A stretch of 32,666 nucleotides of DNA, taken from Myxococcales bacterium (GTDB lineage Bacteria; Myxococcota_A; Polyangia; Polyangiales; Polyangiaceae). The translations under genes and the position numbers were made by a program. The stretch is from contig PLIR01000136.1 of the NCBI GenBank assembly GCA_003139415.1, forward strand, positions 1 to 32,666, given 5' to 3'. How positions within the stretch are numbered: position 1 is the first letter of the stretch; each line of letters opens with the position of its first letter. The notes beneath the pieces were generated by a model that was not told the origin of the DNA, made no database searches, and saw only the letters and a program-made list of their open reading frames with translations. Shown here in pieces: positions 17,433-26,161 of this stretch.

Positions 17433-18175
17433 CCCGACCGAACCCTCTCGCGAAGGCCCGCGCATTTCTCGACGCGGGGCCGAACCGCGCGGCCATCGTT
17501 GGGGCGGCCGTCGCCAGCGCGCTGGTGCTGGTCGTCAGCGTGGCCGTCGGCGCCATGGTGCACGGTGCCAAGGATCGGCTCGAGCATCCGGAGGAGACGG
17601 CGCGCGCGCAGGTCGCCGTCGCCGACGACGCCGAGGTGGCCTACTGCACCCCGGCCTTCAAAGAGGTCCTGCAGCGCGTGATCAACGCGTGCGGGCTCGT
17701 GGGCACCGAGCAGCGTCGCGGGTGCCAGCCGGCGGACGTGAAGACTTTCGCGTCGATCAGCGGCGCCGACTTCAATGAGCTCTTCGCGCCGCTCAAGGAG
17801 CGGGGCGCCGTCGTCCTGTTCGAAGAAGGGTCGGACGTCCTCGACGACGCGGCTCGCAAGCTCCTCGACGCGCGCTGGGAGGATCGCAAGGGCGCGCGCT
17901 ACTTTTTCGTCGTGGCTCGCGCCTCGAAGGACGGGACGACGGAGGGCAACCGGGCGCTCTCCCACAAGCGGGCGAACTCCGTCATGATCCATCTGAAGGA
18001 CGCGACGCAAGACCCCGAGCTCGACAAGCAGGTGGGTCTGCTGTGGCTCGGCAGCGAGTTCGCGCAGTTCGACAAGACGTATTGCGAATGGCCCAACTCG
18101 CGTACGGACAAGCGCTGCACGCCCGAAGCGATCAACCGGAGCGCTTTCGTATCGTGGGTCGATTGCAGACTCTGA
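17429..18175 (+). CDS. Membrane-anchored OmpA-like/envelope protein with six cysteines
   Basis: N-terminal TM; VLFEEGSDVLDDAARKLLD...VVARASKDGTTEGNRALSHKRANSVMIHL resembles OmpA C-terminal domain; GTGA overlap with upstream stop. Confidence 0.65.
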   Translation: MTRPNPLAKARAFLDAGPNRAAIVGAAVASALVLVVSVAVGAMVHGAKDRLEHPEETARAQVAVADDAEVAYCTPAFKEVLQRVINACGLVGTEQRRGCQPADVKTFASISGADFNELFAPLKERGAVVLFEEGSDVLDDAARKLLDARWEDRKGARYFFVVARASKDGTTEGNRALSHKRANSVMIHLKDATQDPELDKQVGLLWLGSEFAQFDKTYCEWPNSRTDKRCTPEAINRSAFVSWVDCRL

Positions 18176-18855
18176 CGCGCGCGGCGCGCAGCCTGGCAGC
18201 ACTCGCGCTGTGGTCATCGGCGTGCGCGGTCGCGTGCGGCAAGGGGCCACCGGAGGCGACGGCCGAGCGCTCGGAGCAGGTGATGGCGACCGGCAGCACG
18301 TCGACGGCGGCGCGCGGCGTGCCGGATGCCCAGGTGACAGCGGCTCCCGCCCCGGCTCCGCGTCTCCATGGGCTGTGCGGGGGGGATGGCAACGCTCAGG
18401 GACGGACGCTCTCCAAAGTGGCCGCATCGCACGCCGAGGCGCCGGGAGCGCCGGCGCTCGGCGGAACTCTCCCCGCTCGGCGTGGCCGCTGGACGTGGAT
18501 CAACTTCTGGGCGGCGTGGTGCAAGCCGTGCAAAGAGGAAATCCCGCGGCTGCTCGGGTGGCGCGATCGGCTCGCGACCGTGCAGTCGCCCATCTCGCTC
18601 GTCTTCGTGTCGCTCGACGACGATGCGCGGCAGCTCGGCGCGTTTCTCGAGCAGCAACCGGCCGACGGGTTGCGCAGCACGCTATGGTTGCCCGATGGGC
18701 GTGCGCGTAGCGCCTGGATGACGAGCTTGCACATGAAGAGCGCGCCGGAGCTCCCCGAGCACGCGCTCGTCGATCCCGAAGGACACGTGAGGTGCTTCAT
18801 CGAGGGCGCCGTCGAGGACGCGGACTACGCGGAGATTGCGGCGCTCGTCCGATAG
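18154..18855 (+). CDS. TlpA-like thioredoxin-fold lipoprotein
   Basis: LAALALWSSACAVAC lipobox-like; WTWINFWAAWCKPCKEEIPRL (CKPC); start codon uncertain (GTG 18154 favoured over 18043/18088). Confidence 0.85.
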   Translation: MGRLQTLTRAARSLAALALWSSACAVACGKGPPEATAERSEQVMATGSTSTAARGVPDAQVTAAPAPAPRLHGLCGGDGNAQGRTLSKVAASHAEAPGAPALGGTLPARRGRWTWINFWAAWCKPCKEEIPRLLGWRDRLATVQSPISLVFVSLDDDARQLGAFLEQQPADGLRSTLWLPDGRARSAWMTSLHMKSAPELPEHALVDPEGHVRCFIEGAVEDADYAEIAALVR

Positions 18856-18906
18856 GGCGAGGCGAAGGCCATCCCGGCGGCAGAAACCACGGGGTATGCT
18901 CCCTTC

Positions 18907-19440
18907 GTGCTCTATGCGTACGTGGGGTCGGCCATCGTCGGCCTGATGCTGCTCGGGGCGTCATTCCTCGGCGCGGGGCACGACCACACGATGGGCCACG
19001 ATGGTACGGGCGACGGCGAGGGACAACCGATGCTGGCGCTGCTCTCGGTGCGAGTCTGGACGTACCTCCTGGCCTTCGGAGGCGCGACGGGCTTGCTGCT
19101 GCGGCTGGTCGGCCGAGAGGGCGAGCCGGCGTCGGCGGTCGGCGCTGTGCTCGTCGGCACGGCGGCGGCGTGGATGGCGCGCATCGTCATCGGCCGCGCG
19201 TCGCGTCTGGGTGCGTCCGGCACCGTCCACGCGCAGGACCTCGTGGGGCGCACCGGGGAGGTGATGATCCCGTTCGCGGCCGGGGCGACCGGCAAGGTGC
19301 GCGTACGCATCGCCGGGGCCGACGTCGACGTGCTGGCCACGATCGACGAAGGCGAGTCGGTGGGTCGGAGCGACGAGGTGCTCATCCTCGAGGTGCGTGA
19401 GGGTGGAACCGCCTTGGTCATGCGCAGTCCGCCCCGGTAA
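18907..19440 (+). CDS. NfeD/YuaF-like membrane protein with C-terminal OB-fold-like domain
   Basis: TM segments then GASGTVHAQDLVGRTGEVMIPFAAGATGKVRVRIAGADVDVLATIDEGESVGRSDEVLILEV; directly upstream of flotillins. Confidence 0.75.
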   Translation: MLYAYVGSAIVGLMLLGASFLGAGHDHTMGHDGTGDGEGQPMLALLSVRVWTYLLAFGGATGLLLRLVGREGEPASAVGAVLVGTAAAWMARIVIGRASRLGASGTVHAQDLVGRTGEVMIPFAAGATGKVRVRIAGADVDVLATIDEGESVGRSDEVLILEVREGGTALVMRSPPR

Positions 19441-19515
19441 GGCCTCGGGCGCGGACTCGTACGCGCGAGGGACCCCTGGTGTATCCTCCGGGCCCTCACG
19501 CGAACGGAGGGCCTG

Positions 19516-20853
19516 TTGCTCGAGAATCTGGCTTCACTCGACACGACGATCGCGGCGATCCATGGCGATGAGGCGGACTCGCCGCAGCTGGGCGGCGTGA
19601 TGGTCGGTGCCCTCGTGCTGGCGATCGGGCTCCTCGTCTTCCTGTCGCTGCTCCGGAAGTATCTCTTCGTCTGCCGCCCCAACGAGCTTCTCGTCGTCGC
19701 CGGCAAGAAGCACAGGCTGCCGTCGGGCGAGTCGGCCAACTACACCGTCATCCAAGCTGGCTTTCACTGGCGCGTGCCCTTCATGCAAACGGTCTCGCGC
19801 ATGGATATCCGCCTCATGCCCATCGAGCTCTCGGTGAGCAAGGTGCTGTCCAACGGCGGGATCCCCCTGGACGTGCACGCCATCGCGAACATCAAGGTCA
19901 CGAGCAACCCCCAGTTCACGTACAACGCCGTCGAGCGCTTCCTGACGCTGCCGCCCCAGGCCATCCACATGACGGCCAAGCAGACGCTCGAGGGCGCCCT
20001 GCGCGACGTCATCTCCCAGCTCACCCCGGAGCAGGTGAACGAGGACCGCATCGAGTTCGCCAACCGGCTGCTTGAGACGACCAGCGAGGTGTTCGACAAG
20101 CTGGGGCTTCACCTCGACACGCTCAAGATCCAGCGCGTGGAGGACGAGGCGCAGTACCTCGTGAACATCGCGCGGACGCAGATCGCCAATGCCCTCCGCG
20201 ACGCCGAGAACGCCGAGAACCAGGCCACCCAGGAGTTCAAGCAGGAGGAGGCCGCGGCACGGCAGGCCGCCGAGCTCGCGCAGAAGCAGGCTGAGATCGG
20301 CGTCTCGCAGAAGCGCAACGAGCTGCGTGCCTTGGTCGGTCAGCTCGAGGGAAGCGCGCAGGCCGTCGAGCGCGAGGCAGTGGTGGCCGCCGAGCAGGCC
20401 CGCGCCGAGGCCGAGCAGGAGCTACAGTCGGTGCGACAGCAGCTCGAGACCAAGCGGCTTCAGTGCGAGGTGGTCTTGCCCGCCGAGGCCGCGCGAAAAG
20501 GGGCAGAGCTCTTGTCGCAAGGCGCGGCCGCGCAGCAGCGCGAGCAGGGCCTCGCGGCGGCCGACACGACGCGCGCCATGAGCCAGGCGCTGGCGAGCGC
20601 AGGGCCGGACGCGCGCGAGATGTTCGTGCTCTCGCAGCTCGACACGCTGGTCGCGCAGGTCGCGCAGAAGGTCCGGGGCATCACGGTCAACGAGGTCCAC
20701 GTGATCGACCCGGGCGACGGACGGGCGCTGCCGGCCCTCGCGGCGAGCTTCCCGGCCGTCGTCGGCTCCGTGTTCGGCTCGCTCAAGGAGCTGACGGGCG
20801 TCGACGTGCAGGCCATGCTCGCGCCTCCAGCGGCGACGGGGGGTGGGCGATGA
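19516..20853 (+). CDS. Flotillin-like SPFH-domain protein (copy 1)
   Basis: TTG start with GGAGG; KYLFVCRPNELLVVAGKKHRLPSGE...IPLDVHAIANIKVTSNPQFTYNAVERFL then Glu/Ala-rich coiled coil. Confidence 0.92.
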   Translation: MLENLASLDTTIAAIHGDEADSPQLGGVMVGALVLAIGLLVFLSLLRKYLFVCRPNELLVVAGKKHRLPSGESANYTVIQAGFHWRVPFMQTVSRMDIRLMPIELSVSKVLSNGGIPLDVHAIANIKVTSNPQFTYNAVERFLTLPPQAIHMTAKQTLEGALRDVISQLTPEQVNEDRIEFANRLLETTSEVFDKLGLHLDTLKIQRVEDEAQYLVNIARTQIANALRDAENAENQATQEFKQEEAAARQAAELAQKQAEIGVSQKRNELRALVGQLEGSAQAVEREAVVAAEQARAEAEQELQSVRQQLETKRLQCEVVLPAEAARKGAELLSQGAAAQQREQGLAAADTTRAMSQALASAGPDAREMFVLSQLDTLVAQVAQKVRGITVNEVHVIDPGDGRALPALAASFPAVVGSVFGSLKELTGVDVQAMLAPPAATGGGR

Positions 20854-22100
20854 ACCCGGCCTCCGTGGGCCTCGTCGCCAGCGTGTTGCTCGTCGCCGCG
20901 GTCTTCATCCTCGTCACCGTCACGCGCAACCTCTATGTGTGCTCGCCGAGCCAGGTCCTCATCTTCTCGGGGCGGCACTGGAAGTCGCCCGAGGGTAAAT
21001 ACCTCGGCTTCCGGGTCGTACGCGGCGGGCGCGCCATGCGCGTGCCCCTCATCGAGGTGGTCGACCGGATGCAGCTCACGAACATGGCCATCGAGCTGGC
21101 CGTGCAGGGCGCCTACTCCAAGGGAGGCGTGCCGCTCAACGTGACGGCCATCGCCAACATCAAGATTCCGAGCGAGGAACCGCTGCTGCACAACGCGATC
21201 GAGCGCTTCCTCGGCTATCCGCAGCAGCAGATCATGCTCATCGCGAAGGACACGCTCGAGGCCAACCTGCGGGGGGTCATCGCGGAGCTCACGCCCGAGG
21301 AGATCAACCAGAAGAAGGTGATCTTTCAGCAGAAGCTCATCGAGGAGGCCGACCGGGATCTGATGCGTTTGGGTCTGGTCCTCGACAACTTGCAGATCCA
21401 GAACATCTCCGACGACGTCGGGTACCTGACGTCCGTCGGTCGCGTGCGGGGGGCGAAGGTCCGACGCGACGCCGCGATCGGCGAGGTGCGGGCGCGGGCC
21501 ACCGCAGCCGTGCAGAAGGCGCAGAACACCATGAACGCCGAGATCGCGACGATCGAGGCCGACCTGCAGGTCGCGCAGAAGGAGAACGAGCGACGCATCG
21601 TCGAGGCCACGACCAAGCGCGAAGCGGTCATCGCCGAGGTGCGCGGTCAGGTGCAGGCGCAGGTCGCCGAGGCGAAGGCGCAGCTCAAGGCGTGGGACGC
21701 GCGCGTCGAGCAAGTGCGCCGCAAGCTCGAGGCCGACGTGGTCGCCCCGGCGGACGCGCAGCGGCAGAAGGCGGAGGCCGAGGCCAAGGCGCAGGCCTCG
21801 CAAGTCATCGCCCACGGGCGTGCGGCGGCCGCGGCGGTGACGGCTCTGTCCGAGGCGTACAAGGCGTCGGGCGTGCGCGGGCGCGACGCGCTGCTCTTGC
21901 AGAAACTCGTGCCGGTGTTCGATCAGCTCGCGAGCACGTTGCGGGAGATCACCGTGGATCGCCTGGTGGTGCTGGGGGCGAGCAACGGCGCCGACGGCGC
22001 GGCCGTGAAGTCGCTCATCTCGGCCAACGAGCGGCTTCGCGCCGCGACGGGCGTGGACCTCGTGGCGGCGGCGAAGGCAAGGGTGGGCGCGGCCGAATAG
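20850..22100 (+). CDS. Flotillin-like SPFH-domain protein (copy 2)
   Basis: MNPASVGLVASVLLVAAVFILVTVTRNLYVCSPSQVLIFSGRHW...VPLNVTAIANIKIPSEEPLLHNAIERFLGYPQQQI; ATGA overlap with copy 1. Confidence 0.92.
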   Translation: MNPASVGLVASVLLVAAVFILVTVTRNLYVCSPSQVLIFSGRHWKSPEGKYLGFRVVRGGRAMRVPLIEVVDRMQLTNMAIELAVQGAYSKGGVPLNVTAIANIKIPSEEPLLHNAIERFLGYPQQQIMLIAKDTLEANLRGVIAELTPEEINQKKVIFQQKLIEEADRDLMRLGLVLDNLQIQNISDDVGYLTSVGRVRGAKVRRDAAIGEVRARATAAVQKAQNTMNAEIATIEADLQVAQKENERRIVEATTKREAVIAEVRGQVQAQVAEAKAQLKAWDARVEQVRRKLEADVVAPADAQRQKAEAEAKAQASQVIAHGRAAAAAVTALSEAYKASGVRGRDALLLQKLVPVFDQLASTLREITVDRLVVLGASNGADGAAVKSLISANERLRAATGVDLVAAAKARVGAAE

Positions 22101-22120
22101 GCGACTTTACTCCGGGCCTA

Positions 22121-22918
22121 TCACTTCGGTCCGAACGTCTCCATGAACTTGGCGGTTGCCTGGAGCGTCGTGTGCGGCGCGATGCGCTTGCACAGGGCCA
22201 TTGTCTTTGCGTCGATGCCGATGAACACCTGACGCTTGTTCTTCTCGATGGCCCGGGCGATGGCGATCGCGGCCGCGGGCGCCGTCGTCTTGGCCACTCG
22301 CCCGAACGCGGTCGCCTGCTCCTTGGTCATGTTCTTCGCGTTGTTGACGATGTTCGTCTGGATGCCGCCCGGGTGGACGCAGGTTACGCGAATGGGCTGT
22401 CCGCGAAGCTCGAGCCCCAGCGTCTCGGAGAACCCGAGGACGGCGTACTTCGACATGTTGTAGGGGCCGTTCTTCGCGAACGGCACCATCGCGTTGATGC
22501 TCGAGATGTTGACGACGTGCCCCTCCGGGCGCTCGCGGAGGAGCGGCAGGAAGGCGCGCGTCCCGTAGACGACGCCCCACATGTTGATGTCGAGGACCAT
22601 CGCGAAGTCCTCGTACGAGACTTCGTCGAGCGAGCCGTAAACCGTGCGACCGGCGTTGTTGACGATGACGTCGACGCCGCCATGCTTCGCGCGCGCCTCG
22701 GCCGCGTAGCGCTCGACCGCGTCGCGGCTCCGCACGTCGACCGCGTGGATCGATACGTTGACGCCCGAGATGCTGCCGGCGGTTTCGCGCAGCGTGCCTT
22801 CGTCGATGTCCGAGAGCGCCAGGTGCGCGCCGAGGGCCGCGAGTCGCTGGGCGAGTGCCCGCCCGATGCCCGACCCGGCTCCCGTGACCGCCACCACCTT
22901 GTCGCGGAGCTTCGTCAT
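22121..22918 (-). CDS. Short-chain dehydrogenase/reductase
   Basis: VAVTGAGSGIGRALA, NNAG, YNMSKYAVLGF; ATGA overlap with upstream TetR gene. Confidence 0.95.
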   Translation of the reverse strand: MTKLRDKVVAVTGAGSGIGRALAQRLAALGAHLALSDIDEGTLRETAGSISGVNVSIHAVDVRSRDAVERYAAEARAKHGGVDVIVNNAGRTVYGSLDEVSYEDFAMVLDINMWGVVYGTRAFLPLLRERPEGHVVNISSINAMVPFAKNGPYNMSKYAVLGFSETLGLELRGQPIRVTCVHPGGIQTNIVNNAKNMTKEQATAFGRVAKTTAPAAAIAIARAIEKNKRQVFIGIDAKTMALCKRIAPHTTLQATAKFMETFGPK

Positions 22919-23625
22919 GCGTTCCTCGTCGCGCTCTTCGGCTTCGTGCTCTTCTTCTTCGGATTCGCCGGCGCTTTCGACTGCGAACGCCCGCGCCGGC
23001 GCATCTCGGCGATGAGCGCGTCGAAGACGAGGAGGCAGTGCGCCAGGATCTGCTCCTGCGGCTCCCGAAACCCTCCCGAGGCCCACTGCATGGACACGTA
23101 GAGCGTGGATCCGTAGAGCGCGTTGCCCACGAGCCCCGGATCGAGGCCGTGTTCGACCATCCCGGGAAACAGCGCCAGCGTCACTCGGGCGATCATCTCG
23201 GCGAAGCTCGCGTTGACGACATGCTGCGCGTCGCCGACCTCCCGCCCGATGGCGAGCACCTCGACGAGCAGGACGCGGGCGAGCCGCGGATCTTCGCGGT
23301 AGGTGGTGAGCATCGCGGTGAGGCCGGCCCGAGCGACCTCGATCGGGCGATCGCCCGCGCCTTGGAGCGCGAGGAACACGGCGGCCCGTATGCGGTCCAC
23401 GGCCGCCTCGTAGACCGCCAGGAACAAGGCTTCGCGGTTCTTGAACGATTCGTAGAAGTACCGCTCCGTCAGCCGCGCCGCGGCGCAGACGTCGCGCACC
23501 CCGGTGAGATGGAAGCCGCGTGTCCCGAAGGCGTCGAGGCCCGCCTCGACGAGCTGCCTTCTGCGCTGCGCTTGTCGTTCGTCGGAAGGGACGCCCCGGA
23601 ACGGACGGCCGGTCGGGTTCATCAT
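22915..23625 (-). CDS. TetR/AcrR family transcriptional regulator
   Basis: RRRQLVEAGLDAFGTRGFHLTGVRDVCAAARLTERYFYESFKNREALFLAVYE HTH; Lys/Ser-rich C-terminus. Confidence 0.92.
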   Translation of the reverse strand: MMNPTGRPFRGVPSDERQAQRRRQLVEAGLDAFGTRGFHLTGVRDVCAAARLTERYFYESFKNREALFLAVYEAAVDRIRAAVFLALQGAGDRPIEVARAGLTAMLTTYREDPRLARVLLVEVLAIGREVGDAQHVVNASFAEMIARVTLALFPGMVEHGLDPGLVGNALYGSTLYVSMQWASGGFREPQEQILAHCLLVFDALIAEMRRRGRSQSKAPANPKKKSTKPKSATRNA

Positions 23626-23630
23626 GGCCG

Positions 23631-25289
23631 TCAGGGGACCGCCACGGCGGCCTCGGACGCCTCGAGGGGATACGACGCGGCGACCCGCCGTCGCTGGCGG
23701 TAGTTGGCGACGTCGAAGCTCCGCGTGATCGACCGGAAGGTGAACGTGAAGCCCGGCCAGATGGCGAAGTTGCGGCCCGTCGCGGGGTTCAGGTAGTAGC
23801 TGCGGCAACCGCCCTGGGTCCACACGGTGTGGCCGCCGCGGCGCTCGAGGCCCACGTTGAAGCGCTGCTGTGCCTCGCGCTCGACCTCGAGCTCCACGAG
23901 GTCGCGGTCGCGCATGGTCCGCATCGCCTCTACGACGTAATGGATCTGCGACTCAATCATGTAGACGACCGAGTTGTGCCCGAGCCCCGTGTTGGGGCCA
24001 AGCAGCCAGAAGAGGTTCGGGAAGCCGGCGAAGGTGGTGCCCTTGTAGGCCTCGGGACCGCGCGCCCACCCGTCGATGAGATCGGCGCCGCCGCGCCCCG
24101 TCACGAGGCCGCGAGGGACCAAGTCCTGGATGCGGAACCCCGTGCCGTAGATGATCGCGTCGACGGGGCGCTCGATGCCTTCTCCGTCGACGATGGAGTG
24201 CTCGCGCACCTCGGAGATGCCGGAGGTGACGACGTCGACGTTCGGGCGGGTCAGGGCCTGCAGCCAGTCGTTCGTCAAGAGGACGCGCTTGCAACCGAGG
24301 GCGTAGTCGGGCGTCAGCTTCGCCCGCAGCACCGGGTCGGGCACCTGCTTCCGCAGGTGGTGGCGCGCATACGCCTCGGCCGCGCGGACCAGGACGGGCA
24401 AGAACGCGAGCGCGATGGCCCGGCTCTCGAGGCCCAGATAGATCATCAGGCGCCGGAGCTGCCGGGCGAGCGGAAACGAGCGGTAAAGCCTGCGGAGCGA
24501 GGCCGGGATGGCCTCATCGGCCTTGGGCAGGATCCAGGGGGGCGTGCGCTGGTAGACGTCGAGTCGCGCGACCGTGGGCAGGATGCGCGGCACGAACTGG
24601 ATGGCGGAGGCGCCGGTCCCGATGACGGCGACGCGCTTGCCCGCGAGGTCGTACGCGTGATCCCACTGCTGCGAATGGAAGGCGTGGCCCTTGAAAGACT
24701 CGAGCCCCTTCACCTTCGGGAACGCGGGCGTCGATAGGGCGCCCATGCCCGAGACGACGACGCGCGCGCGCACCGTGCGAATCGTGGGCAGGTCCGGATC
24801 GTCGACGGGGAGCGCGTCGCCCGGCTTGAGGCCTCGCTCCTGCATGAATCGACGAACTTCGGACGCCTTCGCCAGCTGCACCGACCAGAGGCACGCGTCC
24901 TCGTCGTACGCGAGGCCCACCATCTGGGTCCCGAACTGGATGCGCGAGCGGACGCCGTACTTCTCGGCGCATCGCCGCAGATACGCGAGGATCTCGGGCT
25001 GGGTGGCGAAGTCGCGTGACCAGTCGGGGTTCCCCTCGAACGAGAACGAGTACATGTGAGACGGGATGTCGCACGCGCACCCCGGATAGTCGTTCACTCG
25101 CCACGTCCCGCCGACCTCGTCCTCCTTCTCGATCAAAGCGAAGTCAGGGAAGCCAGCTTTGTCGAGCTGGATGGCCATCCCGAGGCCGGCGAACCCCGAG
25201 CCGATGATGAGCACCTCGTAGTCCAGACGCGAGGCGCGGCCCGGACGGACCGTAGACACCGAGTTGGTCACCGCGAGAGATGTTGACAT
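23631..25289 (-). CDS. Flavin-containing Baeyer-Villiger-type monooxygenase
   Basis: IIGSGFAGLGMAIQL (FAD GxGxxG) and FKGHAFHSQQWD matching the BVMO fingerprint FxGxxxHxxxW[PD]; VIGTGASAIQ (NADPH). Confidence 0.93.
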   Translation of the reverse strand: MSTSLAVTNSVSTVRPGRASRLDYEVLIIGSGFAGLGMAIQLDKAGFPDFALIEKEDEVGGTWRVNDYPGCACDIPSHMYSFSFEGNPDWSRDFATQPEILAYLRRCAEKYGVRSRIQFGTQMVGLAYDEDACLWSVQLAKASEVRRFMQERGLKPGDALPVDDPDLPTIRTVRARVVVSGMGALSTPAFPKVKGLESFKGHAFHSQQWDHAYDLAGKRVAVIGTGASAIQFVPRILPTVARLDVYQRTPPWILPKADEAIPASLRRLYRSFPLARQLRRLMIYLGLESRAIALAFLPVLVRAAEAYARHHLRKQVPDPVLRAKLTPDYALGCKRVLLTNDWLQALTRPNVDVVTSGISEVREHSIVDGEGIERPVDAIIYGTGFRIQDLVPRGLVTGRGGADLIDGWARGPEAYKGTTFAGFPNLFWLLGPNTGLGHNSVVYMIESQIHYVVEAMRTMRDRDLVELEVEREAQQRFNVGLERRGGHTVWTQGGCRSYYLNPATGRNFAIWPGFTFTFRSITRSFDVANYRQRRRVAASYPLEASEAAVAVP

Positions 25290-25303
25290 GCGATGTTGTC
25301 AAC
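25282..25303. promoter_or_regulatory. Inverted-repeat operator candidate at BVMO operon start
   Basis: GTTGACA-TGCGATGT-TGTCAAC, perfect 7-bp arms, 8-bp spacer. Confidence 0.6.
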
Positions 25304-25332
25304 GTTGTAGAGCTGAAAACGGGCGTTGTCAA
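25304..25332 (-). promoter_or_regulatory. Sigma70-type promoter for BVMO operon
   Basis: Minus strand TTGACA (25332-25327), 17-nt spacer, TACAAC (25309-25304). Confidence 0.6.
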
Positions 25333-25398
25333 ACGTCGACGGCGTGACCGCGAGACGAGGCCTTCGAGACGGCCGGCCCATCTCGTAACAACCCGGAT

Positions 25399-26025
25399 CT
25401 ACGCTGGCGTCGAGCGGCCCGTGCCGGGACTACGCAACGCGCCGCCGGCCCAGATCGAGACGGCCGTCCGGATGAACTCGTGCCGCGAGACGCGCAGCCG
25501 ATCAGGGAGCTCTGGATCGGTGATGTGGGTGAGGATTAGTCCCAGCAAGGCCAGCGCGATCTCGGGTCGCAGACCCGGCTTGAGCCCGGGCGTGAGCCGC
25601 GCGCCGCCGTTGCGTTTGCTCGTCGTCACGTGTCGCTGGAAAATCTCCCACGCCTCGGGGTAGTCGCGCTGGAGATCGCTGATGAACGCGGGCGCGAACT
25701 GGGCCTGCGCCTCCGCCCAGGCTTCGGCCCAGGCGATCAGCTGGTCGTAGATCACCCTCGCGTCCTTCGAGGGCTTCCCCGTGAACGCGTCGCCGGCGAT
25801 CTCGCCCGCCCAGCGCTCGACGCTGGCCGTGACCAGATCGTTCTTGGAGGGGAAGTGCTGGTAAAGCGTGGACGCGCTCATACGAAGCTCTTGCAGCAGC
25901 TCCGCCATGACGATCCCGCGGATGCCCGAACGCTTCGCTCGCTCGGAGAAGGCGGCCAGAATGCGCTCGCGGACCTGCTGGGCATCCTGACGCGTCGGTG
26001 CTTGTTTCTTGCGTGAAGCAGCCAT
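25399..26025 (-). CDS. TetR/AcrR family transcriptional regulator
   Basis: RERILAAFSERAKRSGIRGIVMAELLQELRMSASTLYQHFPSKNDLVTASVERWAG HTH. Confidence 0.92.
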   Translation of the reverse strand: MAASRKKQAPTRQDAQQVRERILAAFSERAKRSGIRGIVMAELLQELRMSASTLYQHFPSKNDLVTASVERWAGEIAGDAFTGKPSKDARVIYDQLIAWAEAWAEAQAQFAPAFISDLQRDYPEAWEIFQRHVTTSKRNGGARLTPGLKPGLRPEIALALLGLILTHITDPELPDRLRVSRHEFIRTAVSIWAGGALRSPGTGRSTPA

Positions 26026-26090
26026 GAACGTTCTTCGTTCGTCTACGGTACTCCGAGTAACACGGGAGGCGCGCAGCGTACTGACTCGTA

Positions 26091-26118
26091 TTGACAGTAA
26101 CCATATCGCACGTAGATT
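26091..26118 (+). promoter_or_regulatory. Sigma70-type promoter for the lipoprotein pair
   Basis: TTGACA (26091-26096), 16-nt spacer, TAGATT (26113-26118). Confidence 0.5.
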
Positions 26119-26161
26119 ACTCGCTCGTCGACGGTGGATGCACCCGTCCGGAGGGAAGAAC

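Noticed and set aside
20463-20849. N-terminal extension of flotillin copy 2 ORF upstream of 20850
   Set aside because: Overlaps flotillin copy 1 in another frame; true start is the ATGA overlap at 20850.
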